A stretch of DNA of 64,000 nt from Agarivorans albus (lineage in GTDB: Bacteria > Pseudomonadota > Gammaproteobacteria > Enterobacterales > Celerinatantimonadaceae), in the NCBI RefSeq assembly GCF_019670105.1, contig NZ_AP023032.1, positions 809,501 through 873,500 of the forward strand, given 5' to 3'. Under the pieces are notes generated by a model that was given only the letters and a program-made list of their open reading frames with translations, was not told the origin of the DNA and made no database searches. The stretch's first letter is position 1; each line of letters begins with the position of its first letter. A program made the position numbers and the translations under genes. Positions 27,593-36,265 of the stretch are shown piece after piece.

Positions 27593-28444
27593 CTAAGGGG
27601 CGCTTATTGATTGCCAGTGGCTAACCCGCTGCTGTTTAACTCCCGATTGCTGAATGGCTTTTTCAACTAAACCTAAGCGAATGATCTCTGCTAAGCCTTG
27701 ATCAATGGCTTGAGCAATTTCAGCTCCATGTGGGTGCTGTTTCGACACCATAAAATGACGGCTTTCTTGAAATTCTATTTTCATATTCGGGATCGGATAA
27801 AAGCTGCCATAACTATCTTGAATGGCTAGGTCTGGGGTATTCGGGAACTCTAAAAAGGCAACGTTAATTCGGCCCTTACTTAACATGCCAAACAATGACT
27901 GATTACGGTTGAGTTTATCTATGTTGTTAAAGCCACTACGCTGCAACTGGGCTATGTCTTGATACCAAGTACTTCCCACACTGATGGGTAATTCTCTGAG
28001 CTGTTCATGAGTTAAAATTTGGCTGAGCAGGGGAGAACCTTGGTTAACATAAAAGCCTTTTTCAAAGGTATTTTTAGGGATAATAGCCACCGACTTGTAG
28101 GTACTGTCATCAAAGTCACTTTCCCAGATGTCGGCCTGATATACCGCCACATTGCCTTGTTTCAACTCTCGCAGGCTGCGACCGGTATTCGGCGAGGTTA
28201 CAAAGGTGAGCGAATACTGTAAATCGCTATAGCTGAGGGCTTGAGTTAACAGCAGCAAGCTTACGGTTGCGCGATCTGAATAGGGTGACTCATAATCATT
28301 GATTTGGGCTGGGTTGTCGCCTTTTAGCTCAAGCAATTGCTGGTAATTTGAGAAGGTGCCTTGGTCACCAATAATCGACACTTCTATAGCGGCGAAAGAA
28401 GAAAAGCTATACAGGCATAAAATGCTGAGTATCCACGATCTCAC
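27593..28444 (-). CDS. Periplasmic substrate-binding-like protein (family 3 type)
   Basis: A 283-residue exported protein. A signal peptide (MRSWILSILCLYSFSSFA|A) precedes a type-2 periplasmic-binding-like domain with IEVSIIGDQGTFSNYQQLLEL, then SDRATVSLLLLTQAL and a C-terminal SGVKQQRVSHW. It is the same length as the protein at 21570 and probably belongs to the same broad group, but the sequences are not close. It stands alone on the minus strand, with no transporter genes around it. Such orphan proteins often feed sensors or chemoreceptors elsewhere. The ligand is unknown. Confidence 0.65.
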   Translation of the reverse strand: MRSWILSILCLYSFSSFAAIEVSIIGDQGTFSNYQQLLELKGDNPAQINDYESPYSDRATVSLLLLTQALSYSDLQYSLTFVTSPNTGRSLRELKQGNVAVYQADIWESDFDDSTYKSVAIIPKNTFEKGFYVNQGSPLLSQILTHEQLRELPISVGSTWYQDIAQLQRSGFNNIDKLNRNQSLFGMLSKGRINVAFLEFPNTPDLAIQDSYGSFYPIPNMKIEFQESRHFMVSKQHPHGAEIAQAIDQGLAEIIRLGLVEKAIQQSGVKQQRVSHWQSISAP

Positions 28445-28569
28445 TATTGCTCCTTATTTGTTTAGGGCGGCCTTAACTAATTTGGCAGTTACTTACTGTA
28501 GCGTAAGATAACAACTTAAAGTGTAGACCGCTTCACAGTCGCTATTAGGAACAGTGGTTTAAGGAGCGA

Positions 28570-28848
28570 TTAAGCTTTGTTTTTAGATGACTTAATACGC
28601 TGAATAATGGTGAGAATCAGCACCCAGGAGGCGAGGATAAAAGTAATAATATTGGCTAAAAAAACCGATAGATCTTGTATTAAGAAGCCGTAAATCATCC
28701 ACAGACCTACGCCAGTGGTTAATATGGAATACATGGTTAATGAAATTCCAGCAACATTCTTGGTCTTAATAATGTGAATTACCTGCGGGACAAACGACAA
28801 AGTGGTGCAGCTAGCTGCTATTAATCCAAGAACCGTAAGGGCTGTCAT
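28570..28848 (-). CDS. SemiSWEET-type sugar transporter
   Basis: A 92-residue membrane protein with three hydrophobic helices. The PQ-loop motif SFVPQVIHIIKTKNVAGIS lies near residues 18-36 in helix 1, and a second conserved stretch follows around SILTTGVGLWMIYGF. This is the size and topology of a bacterial SemiSWEET, which works as a dimer to move sugars down their gradient. Two agar-regulon-type sites lie 14-60 bases upstream of the ATG. It may therefore move galactose, anhydrogalactose or a breakdown product across the inner membrane (inference). The gene stands alone. Confidence 0.85.
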   Translation of the reverse strand: MTALTVLGLIAASCTTLSFVPQVIHIIKTKNVAGISLTMYSILTTGVGLWMIYGFLIQDLSVFLANIITFILASWVLILTIIQRIKSSKNKA

Positions 28849-28861
28849 CTAAACTTCATTT

Positions 28862-28907
28862 ACTGGTAAACCAATTTGGGTGAATTATACCTTTTTGGTT
28901 AACCTTG
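28862..28907. promoter_or_regulatory. Two operator-like sites before the SemiSWEET gene
   Basis: ACTGGT-AA-ACCAAT (28862-28875) is the exact reverse complement of the site at 12293-12306. TTTGGT-TA-ACCTTG (28894-28907) is a weaker second copy 32 bases away. Both lie in the short gap between the SemiSWEET start and the LysR stop, where they can act only on the SemiSWEET gene or as distal sites. Confidence 0.6.
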
Positions 28908-28943
28908 TAAATAATGAAACCGATTAAACCCTGCACTCATCAC

Positions 28944-29879
28944 TTAGTTAAGTACACTAGCTTCTAGGATGTTTTGACTAACCAGCTTTTTGAGTAGTTG
29001 CTGGGTATTCTCCCGCAAGTTATCCCGTAACAAACGCATCGCTGGAGTAATTGATTGGCGGCTGGGGCAAATAAGCCATAATTCGGTGGGAGTAGGTTGG
29101 TAATCGTGCATCACACTCACTAAGTTACCGGCTAAGATATCAGAAGCCATATCTAAGCTAGATTTAACCGCCAGCCCATGGCCGGCTACACACCAGCGCC
29201 TTACTAAATCGCCATCGTTTGCTGCTCTGTTGCTTGTCATTTTAATCTTGTAGCTTTGTTGCTCATCACTAAAGCGCCAAACATCATGAACAATGTCGTG
29301 CAGCTGATAGAGCAAGCCGTTGTGTTTGCTTAGCTCTTTAGGGTGCTTGGGCGTCCCATGTTTTAATAGATATTCTGGGCTGGCGCACAATAGCCGTGGA
29401 GCGTTACATATTTTGAAGCCGTAAACACTGGCATCGCTGGGTGAACCATAGCGCAAAGCCATATCTACTGAATCACGATAAAAGTCGATATTGCTGTCGC
29501 TAATGCTGCTGCGTAGGTTTAGCGCGGGGTAGTGCGACATAAACTCATCTAGCCAGGGGCTGATTACATTTCTTCCCAGATCAGATGAAAGAGCGATTCG
29601 TAGCTCACCGTCAATCACATCCAAGTCGTGTTTCATATTTTGCTTGGCTTGTTCAAGCATTTGCAGCGCTTGTTCGCATTGCGGAACATAACGCTCACCC
29701 GCGGCAGATAAACGCAGGTGTCTGGTTGTTCGAATAAATAGCTCCGCACCTAGTTGGCTTTCTACACGCTTTAGTGCTGCACTAGCCGTGGCAGAACGCA
29801 TATCTAGCTTGGCTGCAGCGGCTGTAATACTGCGGCATTCTGCTACCTTTAAAACTACCTGTAAATCTTCCAGTAGCAT
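28944..29879 (-). CDS. LysR-family transcriptional regulator
   Basis: A 311-residue LysR regulator. The N-terminal winged helix-turn-helix spans residues 1-60 (SITAAAAKLDMRSATASAALKRVESQLGAELFIRTTRHLRLSAAG, read in parts), followed by the co-inducer domain with a DxxLRYG-type segment (SVDMALRYGSPSDASVYG). It is divergent to the small monooxygenase-like gene at 30013, with a 133-base shared gap, the usual arrangement of a LysR regulator with its target. No obvious T-N11-A box stands out. It has no clear tie to agar genes. Confidence 0.88.
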   Translation of the reverse strand: MLLEDLQVVLKVAECRSITAAAAKLDMRSATASAALKRVESQLGAELFIRTTRHLRLSAAGERYVPQCEQALQMLEQAKQNMKHDLDVIDGELRIALSSDLGRNVISPWLDEFMSHYPALNLRSSISDSNIDFYRDSVDMALRYGSPSDASVYGFKICNAPRLLCASPEYLLKHGTPKHPKELSKHNGLLYQLHDIVHDVWRFSDEQQSYKIKMTSNRAANDGDLVRRWCVAGHGLAVKSSLDMASDILAGNLVSVMHDYQPTPTELWLICPSRQSITPAMRLLRDNLRENTQQLLKKLVSQNILEASVLN

Positions 29880-30012
29880 AACGGCACCTTTTATTGTCTA
29901 TTTATTTTTGATAATGATTCAAATATTACCCTGTTTATTGAGCTGTATGCAAAAGGCTACTATTTAACCCGTTAAAGCGAACCAGCAATTTACTTATTTA
30001 GAGGATAGCCAA

Positions 30013-30303
30013 ATGGCCAAGTTAACTATCGTTGCAAACATTAAAGCAAATGCAGACAAAATTGAGTTAGTAAAAGCAGAGCTGCTTAAGCTGATAGATA
30101 TCACTAGAGCCGAAGAAGGCTGTATTAACTACGATTTGCATCAAGACAACGAAAACCCAGCGCACTTTATGTTTTACGAAAATTGGGAGTCACGTGAACT
30201 ATGGCAAACCCACATGGGCAATACTCACTTAGCAGAGTACATGGCGGCAACCGAAGGCGCAGTAGCAGAGTTTACCTTGAATGAAATGACGCAAATTGCT
30301 TAG
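30013..30303 (+). CDS. Antibiotic-biosynthesis-monooxygenase (ABM, YgiN-like) domain protein
   Basis: A 96-residue single-domain protein of the dimeric alpha-beta barrel ABM family. Hallmarks are KLTIVANIKANADKIELVKAELLKLIDITR, EEGCINYDLHQDNENPAHFMFYENW and the later HMGNTHLAEYM. E. coli YgiN, a quinol monooxygenase, is of this type. AGAGGAT precedes ATG 30013. It is probably controlled by the divergent LysR gene. Cytoplasmic; the substrate is unknown and may be a quinone or small electrophile. Confidence 0.85.
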   Translation: MAKLTIVANIKANADKIELVKAELLKLIDITRAEEGCINYDLHQDNENPAHFMFYENWESRELWQTHMGNTHLAEYMAATEGAVAEFTLNEMTQIA

Positions 30304-30327
30304 GCTGTTTGCTTTGAAATGAGCAAC

Positions 30328-30356
30328 AAAAAAGCCAGTCGAATGACTGGCTTTTT
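30328..30356. terminator. Bidirectional terminator between ABM gene and serA
   Basis: AAAAAAGCCAGTC, GAAT, GACTGGCTTTTT form a perfect hairpin with A- and T-tracts on both sides. It lies between two convergent genes. Confidence 0.93.
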
Positions 30357-30374
30357 CTATACAGGCAATAAAGC

Positions 30375-31604
30375 TTAGTGAAGAATACGGGCGCGAATAG
30401 TGCCGTCAATTTCTTTAAGCTTAGTAATCGCTTGTTCGGCTTGCGCTGTTTCTACATCAATCACTACATAGCCAATGCTGTCATTGGTTTGCAGGTACTG
30501 CGCTGCAATGTTGATTGAGTCTTCGGCAAAGGCCAAGTTGATTTTGGTAAGCACACCCGGTTGGTTGTGGTGAATGTGCAACAAACGGCTAGTGCCAGTG
30601 TGCTCTGGTAGTGCTACTTCTGGGAAGTTAACTGCCGACAAGGTTGAGCCGTTGTCAGAGTATTTAGCCAGTTTAGACGCTACTTCAATACCGATATTCT
30701 CTTGCGCTTCTTGGGTTGAACCACCAACGTGTGGGCTAAGAATTACGTTGTCGAAGCCACGTAAGTTAGACACAAACTCTTCTTTGTTTGATTTTGGCTC
30801 AGTTGGGAATACATCAATCGCCGCACCAGCAAGCTTTTTGCTTTCTAATACTGATACCAAAGATTCAATCTCAACTACCGTACCGCGAGAGGCGTTAATC
30901 AGAATCGAACCTTGCTTCATAGCGGCAAACTGCGCTTCACCAAACATGTACTTGGTTTGTGCGGTTTCTGGTACGTGTAGGCTTACCACGTCACTCATTG
31001 TTAGTAGTTGGTCAAGGTCGGCGATTTGGGTGGCGTTACCCAAAGATAGCTTGTTTTCTATATCGTAGTAGTAAACTTGCATGCCTAGGGTTTCAGCCAA
31101 AATACCCAGCTGAGTACCAATATGGCCGTAACCGATAATGCCTAGCTTTTTACCACGTGCTTCATAAGAGTTGTCGGCCGATTTTATCCATTCGCCGCGA
31201 TGTGCTTTGGCGTTTTTCTCTGGAATGCCACGTAGTAGTAAAATAATTTCACCTAATACTAGTTCAGCTACGCTACGAGTATTAGAGAACGGTGCGTTGA
31301 ATACTGGAATACCTTTTTGCTGAGCAGCTTTAAGGTCAACTTGGTTAGTACCAATACAGAAACAACCAATTGCAACAAGCTTGTTTGCTGCTGCTAGCAC
31401 ACGTTCGTTTAGGTCTGTACGGGAGCGAATACCAATGAAGTGAACGTCTTTAATTTTTTCAATCAGTTCTTCTTCTGCTAGCGAGGTTTTGATCATTTCT
31501 ACATTTTCATAACCCGCAGATTGGAAAGATTGCAGTGAGCTAGGGTGTAAACCCTCTAACAACAATACTTTGATTTTTTCCTTGCCTAACGAATACTTTG
31601 CCAT
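30375..31604 (-). CDS. serA: D-3-phosphoglycerate dehydrogenase
   Basis: A 409-residue enzyme for the first step of serine synthesis, 3-phosphoglycerate to 3-phosphohydroxypyruvate. The Rossmann motif is GIIGYGHIGTQLG near residues 157-169. The catalytic arginine, glutamate and histidine lie in INASRGT, VFPTEP and ILSPHVGGST. A C-terminal ACT domain (from about residue 338, RLLHIHHNQPGVLTKIN) gives serine feedback control. Length and layout match the E. coli enzyme. Divergence of function is not suspected. Its neighbour rpiA is the same as in E. coli, although there the two are oriented differently. Confidence 0.96.
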   Translation of the reverse strand: MAKYSLGKEKIKVLLLEGLHPSSLQSFQSAGYENVEMIKTSLAEEELIEKIKDVHFIGIRSRTDLNERVLAAANKLVAIGCFCIGTNQVDLKAAQQKGIPVFNAPFSNTRSVAELVLGEIILLLRGIPEKNAKAHRGEWIKSADNSYEARGKKLGIIGYGHIGTQLGILAETLGMQVYYYDIENKLSLGNATQIADLDQLLTMSDVVSLHVPETAQTKYMFGEAQFAAMKQGSILINASRGTVVEIESLVSVLESKKLAGAAIDVFPTEPKSNKEEFVSNLRGFDNVILSPHVGGSTQEAQENIGIEVASKLAKYSDNGSTLSAVNFPEVALPEHTGTSRLLHIHHNQPGVLTKINLAFAEDSINIAAQYLQTNDSIGYVVIDVETAQAEQAITKLKEIDGTIRARILH

Positions 31605-31811
31605 GTTTGCTTCCTAATACCCATGTTACCGCTCGAGCGGCTAAATTTAGCAAAAAAGCAGCACTTAGGGAATGTAATTTTATTACATCAAATTTTATTC
31701 ATGATGTGATTATTATTCTCTATATTATTTATTTTGTAGTTTTTAATGTTGCAATGAGGGTTTAGTTTAGTGCTTGATCGAGATTATTTATGGGGTGTTG
31801 GAATATTTCAC

Positions 31812-31845
31812 AAAAAAAAGAGCGCGCAATGCACTCTTTTTTTTT
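31812..31845 (-). terminator. Terminator downstream of rpiA
   Basis: On the minus strand a GAGTGC...GCGCTC stem is followed by a run of eight T, 15 bases after the rpiA stop. The plus strand also has a nine-T run, so it can work both ways. Confidence 0.85.
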
Positions 31846-31859
31846 AAGGTCTTAGTTGA

Positions 31860-32513
31860 TTAGCGTTTTTTCGCGCCTTCTGGGGTGCCAATGATCACTT
31901 CATTTGCGCCGCGAGCTGCAAATAGGCCATTAGTTACTACACCTACAATGGCGTTAATGTCGCGTTCCATTTTCACTGGATCTACAATCTTCATGTTGTG
32001 AACATCTAAGATCACGTTACCGTTATCGGTTACTACACCTTCACGGTAAACTGGGTCGCCGCCAAGCTTAACCAGCTCGCGCGCTACATAGCTACGGGCC
32101 ATTGGAATCACTTCAACCGGAAGAGGGAAGTTACCTAATACTGGCACTTCTTTGGTATTGTCTACGATACAGATAAATTGGTCGGCAACAGCGGCAATAA
32201 TCTTTTCACGAGTTAGGGCTGCACCACCGCCCTTGATCATGTGGTTTTGTTCGTTGATTTCATCGGCACCGTCTACGTAAACCGACAAGTCACTCACACT
32301 GTTTAAATCAAACACTTCAATGCCATAAGCGAGTAGCTTTTCGGTAGACGCTTCAGAGCTTGAAACCGCCCCTTTAATGCTGTCTTTCATGGTCGCTAAG
32401 GCGTCAATGAAATGGTTCACGGTAGAGCCTGTGCCTACGCCAACAATGGTGTCTTCTTGAACATATTCCAATGCGGCCCAGCCAGCGGCTTTTTTCATTT
32501 CATCTTGTGTCAT
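31860..32513 (-). CDS. rpiA: Ribose-5-phosphate isomerase A
   Basis: A 217-residue RpiA interconverting ribose-5-phosphate and ribulose-5-phosphate in the pentose phosphate pathway. Motifs are [13 protein letters not shown] (residues 25-37), [10 protein letters not shown] and [14 protein letters not shown], which carry the phosphate-binding and catalytic residues. The start at 32513 gives the usual [18 protein letters not shown]; a longer frame to 32582 adds 23 residues unlike the family. Cytoplasmic. It sits between serA and ygfA, the conserved gammaproteobacterial neighbourhood. Confidence 0.96.
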   Translation of the reverse strand: MTQDEMKKAAGWAALEYVQEDTIVGVGTGSTVNHFIDALATMKDSIKGAVSSSEASTEKLLAYGIEVFDLNSVSDLSVYVDGADEINEQNHMIKGGGAALTREKIIAAVADQFICIVDNTKEVPVLGNFPLPVEVIPMARSYVARELVKLGGDPVYREGVVTDNGNVILDVHNMKIVDPVKMERDINAIVGVVTNGLFAARGANEVIIGTPEGAKKR

Positions 32514-32649
32514 TACAGTGCTCCGAGCAAAGTGAGGGGGAGGGCAACAGAAGCCCGCTTGTTTGGCGCGGATTATAACCAAGCGCTGGCGTTAACGCCA
32601 TGCTCGTTAGGCGCTTTTTTCGGCGCTTTTATTATTACTGTTTTAGTTA

Positions 32650-33234
32650 TTACCAGCACCAATATCTGCTAGGAGTAATAATCCGTTTAAGTGGTTGATC
32701 CCATGCTTGCACCGGCACTTCGTTTATTTGCTGGCAATCGTGAGCAAGGCCAATAACTAAAGGTTTATCTCCACTAATTTGTGCCAGCAAGCGGTCGTAG
32801 TAGCCGCCACCCATGCCTAGGCGGTTACCCTGCGAGTCAAAGGCTACCAAGGGGGCTAGGATTAAATCCAGTTGCTGAGCGTCAATTACCTGTTTGGCAT
32901 CGAAGATGGGTTCGCCAATGCCAAATCTATTGGCTTGTAAGGGGCTGCTGGCTTGGTAACGATGAAAGCACATCTCGCCATTTTTCGTGGGGTCAACTAG
33001 GGGCACATAAACCTGTTTGCCTTGTTGCCATAAACAATTAATCAGCAAGCTTAAATCAAGCTCGCCGTCAAAGGCTAAATAGAGCGCTACCCGTTGCATC
33101 GGAATAAACTCGGGATCGTCCTGCAAGTATTCAAGAATGGCTTGGCTGGCCTCTAGCTGTTGCAAAGGGCTTAAGGCGCTACGTTGTAGGCGTATCTGTT
33201 TGCGTAATTGCTGGCGAGGATCTAGCTGGGGCAT
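32650..33234 (-). CDS. ygfA: 5-formyltetrahydrofolate cyclo-ligase
   Basis: A 194-residue folate enzyme of the YgfA/MTHFS family that converts 5-formyltetrahydrofolate to 5,10-methenyltetrahydrofolate. The family signature RLGMGGGYYDRLLAQ lies near residues 138-152, and DPRQQLRKQIRLQRSALS is the typical N-terminus. ATG 33234 is preferred because upstream extension needs a TTG. In E. coli this gene lies directly behind the 6S RNA gene ssrS. Here ssrS is 20 kb away, with the accessory region between, so co-transcription of 6S RNA and ygfA has been lost. Confidence 0.92.
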   Translation of the reverse strand: MPQLDPRQQLRKQIRLQRSALSPLQQLEASQAILEYLQDDPEFIPMQRVALYLAFDGELDLSLLINCLWQQGKQVYVPLVDPTKNGEMCFHRYQASSPLQANRFGIGEPIFDAKQVIDAQQLDLILAPLVAFDSQGNRLGMGGGYYDRLLAQISGDKPLVIGLAHDCQQINEVPVQAWDQPLKRIITPSRYWCW

Positions 33235-33354
33235 ATAAACAGACTTAAATGACAAATTAGACTTTTAGTGTGTATCTATATTGGCAATCAAGCAAGGCGC
33301 TGCAAAACATTAAGCCAAAATTTGGGTCGATACCGAAAAGAGGAAGTAAAGGTC

Positions 33355-33379
33355 ACCAAGCCTGATGAACAGGCTTGGT
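33355..33379 (-). terminator. Terminator downstream of the YeeN-type gene
   Basis: ACCAAGCCTG and CAGGCTTGGT form a perfect 10-bp stem with a five-base loop. On the minus strand it lies 15 bases after the stop and is followed by GACCTTT, a modest T-run. Confidence 0.7.
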
Positions 33380-33393
33380 AAAAACCAGTAGAG

Positions 33394-34113
33394 TTATTCT
33401 TGCTCTACGTTGTGATACACGTTTTGCACGTCGTCACAGTCATCAAGCATGGCTTGAAATTTCTCGAACATCGCTACGTCATCACCGCTAATAGTGGTGT
33501 AGTTTTGCGGAATAAAGCTAATTTCTTCTAGTTCAAACTCTAACTCAGGCAAGGCTTGAGTTAATGAAGTTTTAACTTTGAAGTATTCAGTGTGTGGAGC
33601 AAATACGGTAATCATACCGTCTTCACTTTCTACATCGGTAACTTCCACGTCGTCCATTAATAGGATTTCTAGAATGGCGTCTTCGTCGTCACCTTTAAAG
33701 GCAAAAATAGCTTGGTGGTCAAACATATGCGCCACGCTGCCTTGGTTACCAATTTTAGATTTGGTTTTTACAAAGGCTTGGCGAACGTCGGTAAAGGTAC
33801 GGCTGTTGTTATCGGTTAAGCAGTCAACAATTACCATACAGCCGCCTGGGCCGTAACCTTCGTAACGTGCTGGAACGTAGTCTTCGCCAGCGCCGCCTTT
33901 GGCTTTGTCGATAGCTTTATCGATTACGTGACTAGGAACTTGATCTTTTTTAGCGCGGTCTACAACACTGCGTAGTTGTAAGTTAGCTTCTAGATCGGCA
34001 CCGCCATTTTTAGCGATAACGTAGATTTCTTTACTGTATTTAGAATAAACCTTGGTTTTTGCACCAGCGGTTTTGGCCATTGAGGCCTTACGTACTTCAA
34101 AACTTCTGCCCAT
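33394..34113 (-). CDS. YebC/PmpR family protein, YeeN type
   Basis: A 239-residue member of the YebC/PmpR/TACO1 family. The start [32 protein letters not shown] resembles E. coli YeeN more than Yeb[39 protein letters not shown] and the C-terminal [13 protein letters not shown] are the three family blocks. Members bind DNA as regulators or assist translation of difficult (for example proline-rich) stretches; the role of the YeeN type is less clear. Cytoplasmic; transcribed alone, with its own terminator. Confidence 0.9.
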   Translation of the reverse strand: MGRSFEVRKASMAKTAGAKTKVYSKYSKEIYVIAKNGGADLEANLQLRSVVDRAKKDQVPSHVIDKAIDKAKGGAGEDYVPARYEGYGPGGCMVIVDCLTDNNSRTFTDVRQAFVKTKSKIGNQGSVAHMFDHQAIFAFKGDDEDAILEILLMDDVEVTDVESEDGMITVFAPHTEYFKVKTSLTQALPELEFELEEISFIPQNYTTISGDDVAMFEKFQAMLDDCDDVQNVYHNVEQE

Positions 34114-34229
34114 AGGGATGCTCTTTTTGTTCGATGCTTAAAAATTCTGGGAAAGGATTTTACCAGCTGAAATACAAGGAACAAGGGCTGGCGCGGGTTC
34201 TCGATCAATAATGCGGTTAATTTAGTTAA

Positions 34230-34263
34230 ATCGTGAGGTATTTAACTGTTAAATCCTCACGAT
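34230..34263 (-). terminator. Hairpin at the end of the LolA-like/ABC operon
   Basis: ATCGTGAGG (34230-34238) and CCTCACGAT (34255-34263) form a 9-bp stem with an inner ATTTAAC/GTTAAAT repeat. The T-run after it on the minus strand is weak, so termination efficiency is uncertain. Confidence 0.5.
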
Positions 34264-34314
34264 TATCTAGGTGCTTAATAGCCTTTTGCGACTAAATAGC
34301 TGTTTGTAGCATAT

Positions 34315-35058
34315 TTAAAGTTGCTCTAAAGACTGCTTACTTAAATAGGCAGGGTTATAGTATTTGTCGGCAAGGCTATGCGCTTGTACCGACTCGTAAT
34401 CAATAACCGTGCTTTTATTGGTTTGAATGCTATCAACCAAGGTCATGGTTTTTACTACGGTTCGACCATCTCGCTGGCCTTGCTCAAAGTAAGCTTGTTT
34501 TGCCAGTTTGCCAGACTTTAAGTAGAGGTCGGCTTTAAGTGGAAAATTGCTGCGGTGATCCACCCACAAGTCTATTTTTTGATAGCTGGCACCACTGGTT
34601 TTAGCCTGTAATTGTAAGTGCAGAGCCGTTACCCCATCTAACTCACTAATTTCACCCAATTCGCCTTGGTAGTCTTCACTCCAGGTGAGGGTTGATATGT
34701 CGCCTACCGAGGCTTCTCCCAATAGCTTTTGCATGGGTGTAATGCGAATTGGCCTGCGGCTATTTGGCATAAGCAGCCAGTAATTGTCGCCAAGCATCAG
34801 CATTTTTTGCCCCAGCTCCGATTGCGCTTTAAATACCACTAATGATTCGCGTTCTGGGCGAATATACACGTTGTAACGGTGTTTCTTTTTTAGCTGCTGT
34901 TTATCAAATTGACTCACCTCGGTGACTACTTTGGCCGATGCGCTTTGTAAGCGGTAACTGTCGGCTTCAAGCAAGCGAAGGCTAACTTCCTCATTCGCTT
35001 GCACTAAACCAATGCTAAATAAGCTACCTAATAACCACAGTTTAAATAGACTAAACAT
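34315..35058 (-). CDS. LolA-like outer-membrane lipoprotein-sorting domain protein
   Basis: A 247-residue exported protein. A signal peptide (MFSLFKLWLLGSLFSIGLVQA|N) is followed by a single LolA/LolB-like half-barrel domain with YNVYIRPERESLVVFKA, LMLGDNYWLLMP and DLWVDHRSNFPLKADLYLKSGKLAKQAYF. It overlaps the permease gene by eight bases, so translation is probably coupled. With the ABC pair it forms a LolCDE/MacB-like system that may move a lipid-linked or hydrophobic cargo across the periplasm. It is not the housekeeping LolA; the cargo is unknown. Confidence 0.82.
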   Translation of the reverse strand: MFSLFKLWLLGSLFSIGLVQANEEVSLRLLEADSYRLQSASAKVVTEVSQFDKQQLKKKHRYNVYIRPERESLVVFKAQSELGQKMLMLGDNYWLLMPNSRRPIRITPMQKLLGEASVGDISTLTWSEDYQGELGEISELDGVTALHLQLQAKTSGASYQKIDLWVDHRSNFPLKADLYLKSGKLAKQAYFEQGQRDGRTVVKTMTLVDSIQTNKSTVIDYESVQAHSLADKYYNPAYLSKQSLEQL

Positions 35059-36265
35059 AAATAAGAGCCTCGGTAATAGGCTTTTTTAAGCCTTTGTTCG
35101 CAGCAATGGCAGACGCCAATGCGCATATACACACCACGCCTAAAGAGACGATGGCAGCCAACATGAATGAGAACGTAATATGTAGTGGGTAGCCTACGCT
35201 GCGCCCCGGTGGAGGAGGCATTTGAATATCAGCAAATAGCAGCGTTAATGATACCGAGCCACTAAGTAGCACACCTATTAGGCTGCCAATTAAGGCCAGG
35301 ACTACAGCTTCTAATACAAAGCCAATTAGCTGTTCCGAATTGGCAGTGCCCAGGGCTGATAGGGTGCCTATTTCTCGGGTTCGCTCAGTGACCGACATGC
35401 TCAAGGTATTAAATAACGACACAAACACCACTAGCGCCATAATAAAGCCCATCACTCCAAAGATGCGGTTGTACAAGCCTTTTACTGCTTCGTAGAAGAA
35501 GGCCTGTTCCCACCATGGCGTTACCAACAAACTTGGTTGCTGTTGTTCAACTTGTTGTTTGAGCTGGCTAATATCTTGATTGGCAAATGCAAATACCGAC
35601 ATTAAGCTCACCTTATCGGTGGCGAGCAGGGCTTGGCTATCACTTAAGGAGATATACACTAGGCGTTTGTCCATCTCTGGAACACCAGTAGAAACAATGC
35701 CTTGCACGGTAAAGTCGAAGGCATTTAGCGCGCCCTCTGTGGTGGTGCTAAGCAGCGTTAGCCAATCACCAGGTTGTACCTTCATGTTGCGAGCTAACTC
35801 GTCGCCTAGCAGAATTTGTGGCAAGTCTTGATCACTTTGCTGAGTGAGCAATTGACCAGCCTTTAGGTCTAAAAAGGGCCCTTTCTGGGTGAACTCGCTG
35901 GGCAATACGCCTTGGCCTACAAAAATTGCCGATTTGTCGCCGTTGCTAATTAGGCCGCTAAATTCGATGCGAGGTTGCACCGCTTTTATGCCGTTTAAGG
36001 CCATTAAGTCTTGGCGCTGCTGTTGCCAATTCGCTAAGCCATATTGCAGGGGAGTATCTTCTTGCTGGTTAAAATACTCTGGGCTAGACAAGGTTAAATG
36101 GCCTGTGTCGCGTGCGGCGGCTTCGGCTAGCGATTGATAGGTAAACAAGCCAAATCCGCCAGAGGTGACCAAGGCCATTACGGCAATGGCGATAATAAGC
36201 ACCGACATAATGCTGCGGCGGCGATTTCGTTGCACATTAAGTAATGCATGTTTTAGGCGACGCAT
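35051..36265 (-). CDS. FtsX/MacB-type ABC transporter permease
   Basis: A 404-residue inner-membrane permease. An N-terminal membrane helix (SIMSVLIIAIAVMALVTSGG) is followed by a large periplasmic MacB_PCD-like domain of about 220 residues. The C-terminal FtsX domain has three helices with the motif SMSVTERTREIGTLSALGT near residues 290-308. It overlaps the ATPase gene by 13 bases and the LolA-like gene by eight. This architecture moves substrates by mechanical coupling (LolC/E, MacB) instead of by import. The start MRRLKHALLNVQRN is typical of the family. Confidence 0.9.
   Translation of the reverse strand: MRRLKHALLNVQRNRRRSIMSVLIIAIAVMALVTSGGFGLFTYQSLAEAAARDTGHLTLSSPEYFNQQEDTPLQYGLANWQQQRQDLMALNGIKAVQPRIEFSGLISNGDKSAIFVGQGVLPSEFTQKGPFLDLKAGQLLTQQSDQDLPQILLGDELARNMKVQPGDWLTLLSTTTEGALNAFDFTVQGIVSTGVPEMDKRLVYISLSDSQALLATDKVSLMSVFAFANQDISQLKQQVEQQQPSLLVTPWWEQAFFYEAVKGLYNRIFGVMGFIMALVVFVSLFNTLSMSVTERTREIGTLSALGTANSEQLIGFVLEAVVLALIGSLIGVLLSGSVSLTLLFADIQMPPPPGRSVGYPLHITFSFMLAAIVSLGVVCICALASAIAANKGLKKPITEALIYV

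Noticed and set aside
33330-33350. A copy of the 6S flank near ygfA (GAAAAGAGGAAGTAAAGG resembling AGAGGAAGAAAGAAGTA at 53244)
   Set aside because: The match is short and purine-rich, so it could be chance; it is not enough to call a pair of attachment sites for the accessory block.
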